DNA of 64,000 nt, from assembly GCA_028673005.1 (NCBI GenBank), contig CM054113.1, positions 41,606,117 through 41,670,116 of the forward strand, written 5' to 3'. Below the pieces are notes generated by a model, which saw only the letters and a list, made by a program, of their open reading frames with translations, was not told where the DNA came from and did not search any database. A program made the translations under genes and the position numbers. Source of the stretch: Tanypteryx hageni. Taxonomy: Eukaryota; Arthropoda; Insecta; Odonata; Petaluridae. Below, in pieces: positions 11,220 through 23,293 of this stretch (its first letter is position 1; each line of letters begins with the position of its first letter).

Positions 11220-12204
11220 AGTGCTTTTCATCAAATTCGCCATAGTATAATCGTATACTTATGCATTTGCTTTGAAATCAGAAAATTATTTTTCCTTATA
11301 TTGTGGTAGCCCTGCTTTTTAGATGCGTTCTAAACACGCTCATTTCGTTTTTCCATTTTATACTCGCCCTGCAAACGAAATTTCTTTGAAATCGGTTCAG
11401 CGAATAACTTTGAAGTTTGTAGTTACCGAAAAATTCTAGCCTTGATATTGTGGTAGCCCTGTCTAGTCGACACGGTTGAAATATGCTGTTTTGGTTATTT
11501 ATTTATATGAAGATTATATACACCATATTTCGTTAAAATCCATGCGGTCAGTTCTCTAGAAATATGCGTAAAATAATAATTATTTTACATTTTACTGTGG
11601 TAGCGCTGCTTGTTAGCTCCAATTTATGTATCTTGATTTTATTGTGGTATGTTGTACAAATCATATATACAAAATTTTATTGAAATCCGTTCGACCAATT
11701 TCTTCCAAATCCTTAATTACTGAAAAAGTTTAATTTGTAATTGTGGCACCTCAGTTTTGCTGATCCGGTGTAAATAGGCTAATATGATTTGCACATATGT
11801 GTACATTATAAATATTAAATTTGGTTAAAATTGATGTGGACAATTCAGCACAAATACTTGTGAAAAAGAATTTGTTATTACTTGTATTGTGGCAGCCCTG
11901 GTTTCGATATCTATATGTTGATTTTGTTTTTTTATGTTGCACGCCTCATTTATACAATATTTCGTTGAAATCGGTTCAGCCAATTCTTTCCAAATTTATA
12001 ATTACCAAAAAGTTTAATTTTGCAATTCTAGCACCCCTGCTGAGTCGATTCGGTCGAAATATGTCATTTTGGTCCTTAATTTATGTGAAAAATCTATGTA
12101 TCAAATTTGGTTGAAATCGGTTAAGCCAATTCTTTCCTGATATATGCGTACGGACAGACGGACGGGCATCATGAAGATGCTTTTCAGCATTGACGAAAAG
12201 CACT
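11220..12204 (+). mobile_element. Element with 147-bp tandem array and short terminal inverted repeats
   Basis: Six degenerate units begin with TTGTGGTAGCCCTG-like sequence at about 11301, 11448, 11595, 11741, 11887 and 12026, giving spacings of 147, 147, 146, 146 and 139. Each unit later carries a phrase like GAAATCGGTTCAGCCAATTC. The array is bounded by AGTGCTTTTCATCAA (11220-11234) and its inverted form TTGACGAAAAGCACT (12190-12204), 14 of 15 matching. Near the right end come GGACAGACGGACGG and a hairpin with 8-bp arms (12178-12185 and 12195-12202), directly followed by ACTAAAA. There is no coding potential. Short inverted ends, a 3' hairpin and internal tandem units resemble non-autonomous Helentron/DINE-type elements as I know them; this is inference. 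Confidence 0.6.
12178..12204 (+). repeat. Terminal hairpin of the tandem-array element
   Basis: TGCTTTTC and GAAAAGCA pair perfectly over a 9-base loop (AGCATTGAC), followed by CTAAAA. The same order of GAC-rich run, hairpin and CT(A/G)A is seen at 23263-23294 and 26469-26511 and, inverted, at 18481-18509. Confidence 0.65.
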
Positions 12205-15200
12205 AAAACACAATAAATTTAAATTTAAATTTAACGATCCATTATTAGAGAGATATCATTTGAGATTAAAAGTTAACATAGCATGAATAAAATTAATTAC
12301 TTCTGTAATAAAATTGAAAAAATTAGACCATGAGATCATAGAAATTTGTCAATTACAAAATTGAAAGGATGGAAAACATGGCAAAAGGCCATTAGCATTT
12401 ATACTCATTATAAAACTCCAGCTCAATGTAATCGATAAGTTTATAGTTTCCCATTTCTTTTTTGTATCAATTTTCATTTTAATACACGAATTAAAAGGAG
12501 ATTTTTCAGCAATTTATCATTAATACTGTTAAAAATATTCGTCTACTGAACAAATACAAGGACAATAAATACGTTTTTCAACAATGGCTAATACAACAAG
12601 ACCAATAAACTTGCATCGATGTGAATATTGAAAAACTAAAATCAAGCTGGATAAAAAACTGAAATTGTTCGAGATATTCAAGCTCATTGAAAAGTATTAG
12701 ATTGTGAGTTAAATGTGTGGTAATTTTTCCAGTGTAGAAAATGCAATCATGGAAAGAATTAATTATATAGTCGTATCAAGGAAGACTTGCTATACATTAA
12801 CCAATGCAATTTCCTCCATTCAGTTCTAATTCTATAATGGGGTCGGGAAATAGGAGAAATTCGACACACTGATATCACCAAAATAAAGATGTGATTGTTT
12901 ACTTTGCGGTAAAAATAATTAGATATTAAAAGAAACGAGTATTTAAAACGTATGCAAAAATTTACCGTTTTCGTGAATTACATTCGTATATCCTTTTATT
13001 CCAACTACGCATCGCCCGTATGTCATTTTAAAATTATCTACGCCGTTATCGTGTCGATATTGGCAAAAAATCACAAATTTTACGCAACGTACAATAAAAT
13101 TTACGATCAGAAAATAAACTACTAAACAAGAGCTAAGTGAAAATTTTAACCAGGAATCGGAAATTCAAATCTTATTGGTTTACGCGAACGGAGTGGTTCG
13201 TTACATGCCGAAGCGAAATCTTTAATAGTTTTCAAATAATGAGGCGTAGCTGAAAATTTGAAGAAAATCTATTTTGACGATTTCAGATTTTTGCTCGAAA
13301 GAAAGGCTCATCGGAAACGTGAGAGAGAGAGAGAGATAAAGAAAACAAGAAAAGGAGGAAACGGACGTGATTGGTCCGTCAACAGAATAGAGTTATTATT
13401 GACTTCCGATAACCTTAAAGTATTTTTTCCTTTTTCCTAAGGAGAGAGATTTTTGAGGAAAATAAGAGCGGAAGGGAACGTTCCGACCTTAACGAGCTGT
13501 TCTGACGAATGCTTTAGGTCTTCCACTCGAAGAAATAATTTTTTTTTCTCTCAGTCGTTAGATTCGTGCGGCAGACTGGATAGGAAACTTCGACGCATTT
13601 AAATTCCGCGATTACACTTTAGGTAAATTGAAATCGTCAGGTTATAAATGGGACAAAATATTATTTTCGCAATTCTTTTTTTTTAAAGATATTCAATTGT
13701 GTCACTGGAAAAACACAATCAAATTTATAAATTAAAATGTGGCGCATTGAAAATATTTTCTCTTAATCGGGGACTACATTAGGTACCACGAAAAATAATG
13801 ATTCACATAAAAGGATAATAAAACGTACGAAAATGTTTTTATTTTAACATGCATAGTATCATTTCGCGAAAACATTGCATATTTTGCTTCTAATGTTTCG
13901 ATGTTGCTCCTACAGTTTCCTTATAGGAAAATAATTGCAGTTGTCACAAAATCCAAATGATAAGGTTACAACAAGGTCGAATTCTTACCAAAAAAAAGTA
14001 ACCTAACGAATACAAAATATTTGGAGTAATCAATGTCAAAAAAGTGACGAGCACTCAGAGAAAATACAAAGACTAACCAATAAGCTCCATAGAATTAAGC
14101 TAGCCAATTTGAGAAAGAGAGACTGGAATTTAATTAACAAGAACGCGTAACACAATTTCCCTCTGAATCGAGCTAGAATTTGTAAAGAGATCTTAACCAA
14201 TCCTTTTATTGAAAGAAAGAACATGATAACTGCGAAAGTAATGAAAAGCGTTTTTGCGTCTTCAACGCAAGTGTATCGCGTAAAAATGGCTATAAAACTT
14301 AATTAATTCTGTAATTATAAAATCAATTCTATACTTATAAAGCCAATTATTATTAAGTTTAAAAATGTTTGGCTAATAATATATAGAAATTGTTAATTGA
14401 GATGCAAATAAAATCTTACTAATAAAAAAATCCCAAAAACTTCCAAAGTCGATAATAATTCTATAAGCGAATCCTGTAATAAAATAATACCGATGAATTT
14501 AAATGTGCCAACATTTTGATGTAACAACAGGAATTCATTAGCTTGGAGTGAGGAAAGACAAAAGACTAGGAGGTACATTTGATACCACGGTCATTTTTAG
14601 CCAGAAAAACGCTCATAAAAGCTCGAATATAACCCCGGGAAGAAACGCCGTATACATTTTATAAGGAAAATAAAGGACAAACAGGATCCGCCATAAGGTT
14701 AGCATGAAAACAAAAAGTTTTACGCCGCATGAATTGGAGTCTCCTGTACTCAAGAGGTTAACAAAAAGCTTGAAACCTTGGCTGGAACAAAGCGAGAGGT
14801 CGGGTATTTGTGTGCGTGCGTTCGAGAACGAGGGAGGGGGAAATAACATTTTCATAACAACTCCAGCGTCCATTTGCAGGAGCCATATCCAGACAGAGAG
14901 AGAGAGGTCCTGCACGAACTCACATCTTCCATTCCCGTCCCTTGGAATTCCAAACCTACTGGGTCGACCGTGGAAGCATTCTGGCACGAATCACACATAA
15001 ACACACCCACATACACCTACACCGCACGCGGAATAGTGTTCTTCTCAAAAGGCTCGAAGATTACGACATTCTCCCGGAATTCCAAACGCCTGCTCTCTCG
15101 CCCGGTATACGCGAGCCTTCCTCTAAAACACATTCCTTGACTACAATTAGCAGATCATCCCCTCCCACCCCCTTTGCATGGCTGGGGGTTAGGGAGGTGG

Positions 15201-15224
15201 GCGCCACCATCCCATTTAAATGAT
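12205..15224. other. AT-rich non-coding, nothing recognised
   Basis: Short GA-rich stretch near 13320-13350. Around 14613-15140 the base composition is more balanced and several frames are open on both strands for 60 to 124 codons, but none resembles a known family. Confidence 0.5.
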
Positions 15225-15500
15225 GGCGTGGAATAGAGAGAGAGAGAGAGAGAGAAAGGGAGGAGTCGTGTATAAAGGTTAGAAGGGGGAATGAGAGAAC
15301 GGGAAGGTGACGAGAGGGATATATAGGGTGAGAGAGAGAACAGTAGAGAGGCTTTCGGAGGCGAATGAAATAGGTGGCGTGGGACGGTCAGTCGGTCATC
15401 AAAGTTAGAGAGGGAGCAGAAGAGGGAAGTCGGGCAGACGTTAATTGGAGAGAAGAGTTTTTGGAGGAGAGAGGGATAGAGGGAGAGGAATTCTTTTCTT
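15225..15500. repeat. Purine-rich tract with (GA)n
   Basis: A (GA)n run at 15233-15254 begins a stretch that is mostly A and G up to about 15500. The 166-codon minus-strand frame across it is serine/leucine/proline-rich and not credible as a gene. Confidence 0.75.
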
Positions 15501-15664
15501 TTTGACGACACGGCGATTTCATTTGCGAGAGGATGACGTGGAGGAAATGGGCGACGGTTTCTTTGGCGACGGTCCGAAAACGAGTGGAATGGGATGAGAA
15601 GCGTTAAATACGGCATTTTTCGGTCACGAAAAGGAGGAAAATTATTTCGGTGCAATTTTACGCC

Positions 15665-15790
15665 GGGATTGACAGGATGAATAGCATATGATACGCCCGT
15701 CTCCCGATGACGGGGAACGTGAGTTCGAATTCTGTCATACCTAAGTTGGCAAATCCCCTTCTTTCTTACTCTAGGTGTGCTCTATGCAGT
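15665..15790 (+). mobile_element. tRNA-derived SINE-like sequence
   Basis: An A-box-like TAGCATATGATACG (about 15682) and a B-box-like GAGTTCGAATTC (15721-15732) are spaced about 38 bases apart, as in tRNA genes and tRNA-derived SINEs. The tRNA-like arms do not close well, so a real tRNA is unlikely. No poly-A or short-repeat tail is visible. Confidence 0.4.
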
Positions 15791-15800
15791 AAGCTGTATG

Positions 15801-17049
15801 GAGCAGATTGTTTAATTTGAATAAAATATGTAATAGAAAAACAAAGAAATTTTATGAGGTACATAACAGCCATTTTCAGCATCGAAGTCTCCCTTAACGG
15901 ATGGTTGACTATTACGTTATTATAATCAACTCAAGCATAAAATTTGGCAATTAGCCATATAACAACTTGGAGGGAATTCTCAGGGCCAAACAATTAGCAT
16001 CGCGTTGTTCGATTCGATTGCGCGCTGCAACGGAGGAAACGAAGGAAAAAAGGAACTCAATTCTGCAATCTAAGTCTCTTCGTAACATCGTCATCAGATG
16101 AAGTTCAAAGAGTAGAATATTTCCGAGACCATGTCTTTCAAAGAAAAATCTTTAGATGCATTACTAAATAGCTTTAGGCAATGCGCATCCTATGGATGAC
16201 CGAAATTCGACGGCAGGTACAAATTTATACATTGTGTCTGCCGGCGCTTCATTGCGATATGTAATAAAAAACGTTGCATCTGACGATTGATTTGAACAAC
16301 GTAATTACATTGCTAACGTGACTTAAATGATTTTCACTCGCTTGGAAAGAAATTATTCCGGAATTTCGTCTAACTATACCTGCTTAAAACATTTAAGCAG
16401 TAGATTAACTATTTTTCCAAAATTTTCACTCGGTTTAAATTAATGCTAACGCATAAAGATAAAAAAGGTTTTAGATGGCCGTTGTTAGGTTTAAATAGAT
16501 GACTCAAGACTACTTTGATTTAGAGACACAAACATGATTTATAATATTAGCTTACAAAATCTGAAATTGAGACGCTAGATCCAGATTTCATTATATGCAT
16601 TACGTCCATAACCGGTACTTTTACTAATTTTAATATGAAAATGCTTGTGACATAACATGTTTAAAAATTCGGCCCTTAAATAATAAAAGACGATATTAAA
16701 ATGTCAATTTTCAATAAGGATTGCTTTACTTAAAAACCTCAATTAAAACTTAATTTATCTCGCCAAAAACATCACACTCGACGATTTTTATCATTTTTGG
16801 TGAAAAAATGAAGTCAAAAAGCTTTGACAGCCAACAAAAAAAAACTTTCATTCGGTAGCGAAAATTTCGCCGACCCTCCGAATTCGAGACAGCCGGAGCA
16901 ATAACACCAAAAACGATTTACACATCATTTCTCGGGGGAAGACGACACCTAATAAAACGATGAAAGTAGGCGTTTTCCTATATTTGTCTATGCCAACGGC
17001 TTTTATGTAGCATTTATTTTATGCCGCCTACCTTTCCCGTTCTCTCTCA
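15801..17049. other. AT-rich non-coding, nothing recognised
   Basis: No open frame over 60 codons and no tandem or inverted repeat of note. Confidence 0.55.
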
Positions 17050-17640
17050 CGCGGGAATTTTCACTTCTCGTGCTGTGCATGTGAGAGAGAGGGAGAAAGG
17101 GGAAAAAAAGGATCAAGTGAGTTTGACCTTGAGGAATAGGAAGGGGAGAGGTGAGTTCCAGGTGAAGTGGATAAGCGATGTCTCAGCCTCAGGGACTAGC
17201 ATTTCAGGGAAAGTTGGGGAGAGAGGGATGGATGAGGAGGAAGGGGGATCGTGGAGGAAGAGGTAGGAGGAGTGACGGGAAGATCGAGCAAGGATCAGGC
17301 TCGCGGGGGCTAAGAGGAAGTTGGGAGAGACGGACGTTTAAAGGGGAGAGAGAGACAGAGAACAAAAATACAGAGAGAGGTCGAGTTTTCGAAGGCAGGA
17401 TGAGAGGGAGAATTTTATAGGACTCCAGGCGGACCAATTACTCCATTCCCTGAGGCTGGAGTTACGTCGGCAGAGGTGATGGAGCTGGAGAACATAGGGT
17501 GGAGATGGAAAGACAGGGAAGAGACGTGCCGGGGGATAAGGGAGGAATGAGGTGTGGGGAAGCGGAGGGCAAAAGAGAATAGGGGCATAGTGAGGTGGGG
17601 AGGATAGGTGGCAGGGTCATGAGGGTACCACATAGAAGTG
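17050..17640. repeat. Long purine-rich tract
   Basis: About 590 bases that are mostly A and G on the plus strand, G-rich in the second half. Opposed open frames of 72 to 81 codons are low complexity. Confidence 0.7.
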
Positions 17641-18480
17641 TGTCTTTATAGACTGCTCCAGGAATATAGCGAGGAGTGAAGGGGACGATCTCAACTAAAT
17701 TTCATTTTTGGAAAGTACTTCGTAGTGGCAATTAGGAGAGGTTATGAGCGGGTTTACGTGTGGCAAAAACCATCCGTGTGGGATCATGAATATAATAAAA
17801 CATGAGTCACTTTTGGTTGGGTTGGGAAGTAGGGAATGGTTTATCGCTTTCAGAAAGATTTGAATATAATTCCAATACTGAACCACCTTAGATTGATTGT
17901 CTATTCCCATCAACTCAATAAAGCTCAACATGACGATTTTAAACAAAGTTTGAAGCAGTAATTTAGTCATCCAAAGAAAATGATCATGCTTTAATGGACA
18001 CAGGCGAAGCACTAATTAGTTATTGATATTTAGATTATGATAATCGATACAGAACACTGTGAAAGCTATAATAGCTAGGAAATGAAAATTTCCATACGTA
18101 TGCTTAAGAGAGAATAAGCACAGTTGAAAAGAATGTTACATAAACGATCTTATTGGTCCAAATAATGCGGTGAAATGATTTTAATGAATTTAATTTTCTA
18201 TTTTATTAATTATGAATTCAACATTGGACTGAGAGAAATGTTAAGAATAGAGCGCAGATGTGTTTTAATTCAAGTAAAAACTTAGACCTTCATCGGTGTA
18301 ATGTTACTATATTTCTAATCCGATTAACTTTTTAGTCTCTATAAAATGATCATTTTTTTAGGACCAAGTTCATAATTTTTTAACACAATGCATCAAAAAA
18401 TTGGGCTACCCTTTGACAAAAATTGAATCAAATTATACTGATTCCCATTAAAACTTTATAAATGTATACAGAAATCCCTT
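17641..18480. other. AT-rich non-coding, nothing recognised
   Basis: A 105-codon minus-strand frame at 17695-18012 is open but has no recognisable motif. Confidence 0.5.
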
Positions 18481-18483
18481 CTT

Positions 18484-18800
18484 AGGCGTTCTTTACAAAA
18501 AGAACGCTTTATGGTCAGGTCGTGTCCGTCCCTCCGTCCGTTCGCATGTTTCATCTGCGAAACTACTGGGCAGATGTTTATGAAATTTGGTATTTAGGAC
18601 ATAAGGGTAAATAAAATATGAAAAAGATATAAATGGTTCACGTATCCTAATCAGGAGTGCCACTTTCCTGGTTACAAAATATGAACTTTTCTGTATATCT
18701 CGTAAAATATCACTTATAACAAAAAAGTCTTCACATAAAATTGTAGAACTTTTGTTCAGTACATTTTTATCGAAAGAGTAGCCGATTTCATGAAAACCAA
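18484..18800 (-). mobile_element. Hairpin-ended interspersed repeat, copy 1
   Basis: Read on the minus strand, the copy ends in a hairpin: AAAGCGTTCTTT, a short loop, AAAGAACGCCT (18484-18509; nine perfect pairs plus a wobble and one more), then CTAAG. Just inward (plus strand) come GTCGTGTCCGTCCCTCCGTC and a phrase like ATGTTTATGAAATTTGGT. The inner end is not defined. It shares its terminal AGGCGTTCYTTACA with the inverted copy at 26340-26512. No protein is encoded. Confidence 0.55.
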
Positions 18801-18850
18801 ACGAGAAATTCGTAATTCACTTTGCAATTAAAAAATGTTTTCCAGTGTTT

Positions 18851-19436
18851 TTAACCCGGCAGTACTCGCGCACATTTTTGTAACGTAAGAGGTCGCGCGG
18901 GATGTCTCTGACACCCCACGGATATTTGTGCTTAAAAAATATTGATAGCCGATTTTTAATACATTTTTTATTTTATATGTTTCTTGATGTATTTTAGATT
19001 AATACAAACTTATTTTAAGAGGTCAATTATTTAACAAATCTGGGAGAATATTAAAAATTGTGGAAAACACGTTTGTTCTTACGTTTATGAAATTTTATAT
19101 TTTGTAATGAGTAAATAAACTGTGCAATAGCGACTACAGATCAAAATAACACAACAATGCAAATAGTAACAATAATTTCACAATAAAACGTATAAACCAC
19201 TCGCAAAACCATAAACACGGAGATTTCCGCGCAGCGCTCTGTCGCACCGACTAAAAAACGACCGAATTCAAAGAATAACCGTAGGATACTAGTTTTTTTA
19301 GACGAAAATAGTTGTAGGCACGTGCCACTCCAGCTACTGAAGGATAGGGGTCATAAAACCTAAAAGTAAAGGAACCCAGTAACAAAGCATGGGGCTGGGA
19401 TGTCTACAGTGCCCAATGCGACCACTCCCGGGTTAA
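18851..19436 (+). mobile_element. piggyBac-like non-autonomous element flanked by TTAA
   Basis: TTAA (18851-18854) precedes CCCGGCAGTACTCGC, and GCGACCACTCCCGGG precedes TTAA (19433-19436). Reverse complemented, the right end reads CCCGGGAGTGGTCGC, matching the left at 12 of 15 positions. TTAA target sites and CCC starts are hallmarks of piggyBac transposons. A GGGATGTCT block lies subterminally at both ends (18899 and 19397) in direct orientation, so the inner ends are asymmetric, as is usual in this superfamily. The 578-bp interior has no transposase and is AT-rich, so movement would depend on an enzyme encoded elsewhere. Confidence 0.72.
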
Positions 19437-20689
19437 TTGTTGTCAACGAAAACAATATTCGTGGCAATTGAAGTAAACAATATCTAGTAAATAACTAATT
19501 AATTTAGTTTTCTTTCGTAGTCACGCGACATTTGGTAAATGAAGGGAAATGGATTACCTAAGATGAAGAAATGAACTTAAATGCGTCTCTTTTGTTTACG
19601 TATACACAACGATTGTAAGCGAAAAGAAATGGATAATTTAGGACGAAGTAATGAATGTGAACAATAATGATTATATTTTTGGCATGATAACATAAATCGT
19701 AAAGAACGACTCTGCCTCGCATGTATGCAGGCATGATGCATGCATATTTCTTCTCTTGTTATATAACAGCAATACACTAATGAAAACCTGACAAATAAAT
19801 CAAATCCTAAATTACGGCCAATTCTGCTATTTTTCAGGCGTTTAACCTACAAAATCACCAAAGATCTTCCATTATTATTTTACAGTAGCAATAATTAAAA
19901 TGCCCTAATTCGCCACAATTCCTATTAATTATTGGATTCGAAGGTATTTTCAACTATTTTCTCTTACCATCTAGTACCGCAGTCATACTTAATTTCTTGT
20001 TTTCCTATTGTACAAACAACATTATAAAATATAACTGCATGCATACCGTAGAATCTTTTCATCGTTTGCCTTCTAATTTCTTTCCGAAAATATAATTTTC
20101 CATCAATTGGAACTTTTATACATATAATAAGGCCTCATTTCCAATAAAAGCAACGATATTACTACTAGAACTACACCATCTTTAAAAAAATCTTTTTGTC
20201 GCATCCAACGCAATTTATCCAGCATATAGAATAAAACTGCGCAAAGCCTTATCTTTAATGCACTCAATACCAAATAGTATATAGATGAAAGGATAACAAT
20301 TAATTTCCGTGATTAAAAGAAATTTTTAACCTTATAAGGATACTTAAATAAAATACATAACGAAGGATGAAACTAAATAATCCGAACACTAACCTCCATA
20401 ATAAAAATATTTTAATGCGCCGTTCGTCAAAGGGAAATAATATAATTGATCACTCACGCAGATCTAGGTGCAGCTATTGTAATCCTCCAACACATCCAAC
20501 GTTCTTTAATGAACAACTTGATGATTGCTAACGTAACCAGGCGTTTACAAAAACCGGGAATTGCCAGCAGACCGTCGGAACGGCTTATATCCCAACTACA
20601 AACCCGGAATTTTTGCTTGTCAAGAGCTAATTAGAAGAATTAAAACCCTCACGTTAATTTGTAACCCTTTCTACTAGTAGCTGCATTTT
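19437..20689. other. AT-rich non-coding, nothing recognised
   Basis: A short more GC-balanced stretch at 20446-20634 is open in one frame for 62 codons, without similarity to any family I know. Confidence 0.5.
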
Positions 20690-21060
20690 CCCGTTGAGAA
20701 GGTTAAGTTTATGGGCGTCAGCGAGCACACCCCTCCCCCTTTCAGTCCTTCATTATCCTTTCCCTTTCCTACTCCCTTACACATGTCTCATCCTCCCACT
20801 GCCTCCCCTCCACGAGAAATATCGTCACTCCCACGCTAACCTCCCAAACCTTATTCTCCGGGTAATAGTTCTCCATCGCTCGGCATTCCACCTTTTGCAG
20901 ACGAACTATTTCCTCGCCTTATCTCTTCCCTCTACTCTCCCTCCATTCATCACTACATCCAAACGTTCAGACTATCCTATGCCCTTAAACACAAAACCAT
21001 TCCATCCAGATATTTCTCTCTCCTCCTCCTCCCGCCTTTCCCAATCTTCTATACCCGGTG
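20690..21060. repeat. Pyrimidine-rich tract
   Basis: Mostly C and T on the plus strand. The 133-codon frame at 20694-21095 is serine/leucine/proline-rich and follows the base bias. Confidence 0.65.
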
Positions 21061-21648
21061 CCTTTTCTCAACCAAAACAAAATCAATCTTCTTGAAAACT
21101 GCCTCTTTTTTTATCAACGGCTCATTTTTTATATAGTCTCGACTTATCCCAGGTCTGTCTCTCTATCTCTCCTTCCCTCCAATTCCCTAACCCTCTCCTC
21201 GAGAGTAAAGCATTCTCTCAGAGATAGCGTTTGTTTTATTGGCATTTTTTCCGTCACTGGCACACACAGTTTTCAGGAGAGAGGAGAATAGAGAGGAAGG
21301 GAGAGAGAGAAAGAGAGAGAAAAAAAGATCGCATTTATCAAGACCTTCTCGTGTGACTCTTCTTTGCCTCTTATTTGCACAGTTTTGTCTGCCCCTTCTC
21401 CACTCCTTCGCCACCACCACACTACTCCTCCGTTCTCCACAAATCATGTCATTTATTCTCCTATTCTCATTCGGTATTTACTTTTGAGAGATATACTGCG
21501 GGAAGAATAAAAAACGAGAGAAACGTTTCGATATAACGCACTCTTTTATTGAGTGTAGCATATTTGCCTTTCCTAAGGATTCACATGACAATTTTGCTTC
21601 TGACAACTATTAGTATGCATCTGTTAAGCAAGCTGGTGTGTGTGAAAA

Positions 21649-21651
<3 letters not shown>
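21061..21651. other. Non-coding with short GA and CT runs
   Basis: Contains a GA-rich run at about 21280-21330 and CT-rich flanks. Nothing coding is recognised. Confidence 0.5.

Positions 21652-21692
<41 letters not shown>
21652..21692. repeat. (AT)n microsatellite
   Basis: Pure AT dinucleotide run of about 20 units. Confidence 0.97.
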
Positions 21693-21693
<1 letters not shown>

Positions 21694-21710
21694 TCTTTCT
21701 CCATCGCTTA

Positions 21711-21850
21711 TGAAGGGCATATGCCCGAAAAGCTTTCGTGTTTTTGTGTGCGTGTTTTGTACGTGTCTCTTCGACGCCCCCAGCAGCCTGCAAACTTGAT
21801 CCTCAACTTGGTAAGTGTCCGCTGGGCTTCCTTCAACACCTTGTTGCCAG
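21711..21850 (+). mobile_element. Microsatellite-flanked repeat, copy A
   Basis: Begins TGAAGGGCATATGCCCGAAA, a short hairpin (GGGCATATGCCC) followed by GAAA, then AGCTTTCGTGTTTTTGTGTG, ACGTGTCTCTTCGAC and, near the end, CTGGGCTTCC and AACACCTTGTTG. The same blocks in the same order occur at 53236-53398. Both copies lie between simple repeats, here (AT)n on the left and (AT)n(AG)n on the right. The hairpin-GAAA start resembles the hammerhead-like motif of Penelope-like retroelement terminal repeats; that link is inference. Confidence 0.5.
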
Positions 21851-21888
21851 CTTCATCACTACCTTCCCTTTTACTTAAGTTTATAAAT

Positions 21889-21891
21889 ATT

Positions 21892-21973
<82 letters not shown>

Positions 21974-21977
21974 GAGA
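21889..21977. repeat. Compound (AT)n(AG)n microsatellite
   Basis: An AT run to about 21912 passes directly into an AG run to 21977, with one interruption (AC) near 21966. Confidence 0.95.
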
Positions 21978-23149
21978 CTAGATAAAATGCTGAAAGTCTC
22001 AAACCCAAATTGCATTGGAGTCAAATTAAAAAAGTTGGAGTTAGATGACAGGTCGGATATCGTTGCAATCAGCCTAAGCAAGTTCTTGAAACTAAAAAGC
22101 ACACGACTAGAAATGTTAAATATTTTAATTAAGAACAAATAATAAGAGATTGTTTTGATTAAAACAACAATATATTGTTTAACATCTCTTTGCTTTTTCC
22201 ATTATTATAGCCTCACCCATGCTTCCTCTTCTACCCCGTTGCGGTAGAACCAAAGAGGTGAGAGGGCCGCGTATTTGAGAGCTTAATATAAAAGGAAGAA
22301 CGCATCAAATTTATTCTTATGGAATCCTACATTTCCCAGTCACTTTTGAGTTATCAATTTAATATACACAAAAGTGGAAGGGAATTCCTTCAGTTCTATG
22401 GTTAGTGAAAATTACTATCAGGGAAACTCTTGGGATATTAACAGAGAGTGAATAATTCTGGCGTTAAATTGTTAAATCGATAGTGTAATTCAAGTATCTC
22501 CGCAAAAATTAAGTATTAATGCACATCATGAAATGAAAGAGAATACAGATATAATTAAATCACCAGCTACATCAGGGAATGCATCGATTGAATCCAATTA
22601 TTCAGATACCTCATAAGTGGACCACATTCTCTTACCATACTTAAATATAAACAAGATGATCCAAACGGAACTTATGATGCCTACTTTCCATTTAATCATT
22701 TATTTAATACTTATATTAGCTTTAATAGCTTGAAAATCTCCGCATAATTTAGCTTTATAAAATATTACAAATACATTAGAACGAAATATTAAATTGATCA
22801 CGCGTATTTGTGCGGCAAAAATAACGCGTGTATATATTAGACTATACCGAATTCGAATCCAACAATAGTCGTTGCGATGGCAACACTCTCGTAATGACTG
22901 CTCAAAACATCAAATAGGCCGGTATTTATGCGAAATTCGAAGAAATGCGATCGATAAGCAACATTCTACGATAAAAATTACAATTTTCATTCCTTTTCTC
23001 AGAGAATAGTAAAAATCCCGTTCCGATATTACAATTCTAAGATATTTTAATATGCAATTATCCTGCACGATGAATTTCAGATTTCCTATGTAAAGCAAAT
23101 GGGAGTTATAGTCCCTGGAATCGAAGCCGAAACTTGCAATCTTCGCAAC
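21978..23149. other. AT-rich non-coding, small hairpin
   Basis: CACGCGT (22799-22805) faces ACGCGTG (22824-22830) across 18 bases. A B-box-like GAATTCGAATCC lies at about 22850. No coding sequence recognised. Confidence 0.45.
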
Positions 23150-23293
23150 AAAAATTATCCTCGGGAGCTCGGCCCAAGTAGCAAGAGATTTTCATTAAGT
23201 TTCATGAAAATTGGTCTATTGGTTCAAAATTTAAGAGAGGGGGACACGACGACGAAACTATAAGCCTATTTCCATTCTGATAAGTAGGCTAAA
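23150..23293 (+). mobile_element. Hairpin-ended interspersed repeat, copy 3
   Basis: Contains TTTCATGAAAATTGGTCTAT, a GGACACGACGACGAAACTAT run, then a hairpin with AGCCTA (23263-23268) and TAGGCT (23285-23290) around a 16-base loop, followed by AAAATG so that the junction reads CTAA. Order and spacing match the other copies, while the stem sequence differs. The left limit is uncertain. Confidence 0.55.

Noticed and set aside
11301..12160. Ordinary centromeric satellite
   Set aside because: Only six diverged units, bounded by short inverted repeats and a hairpin; a mobile element is the simpler reading, though a satellite origin is not excluded.
15155..15655. 166-codon minus-strand open frame
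   Set aside because: Explained by the purine-rich tract; no recognisable motif.
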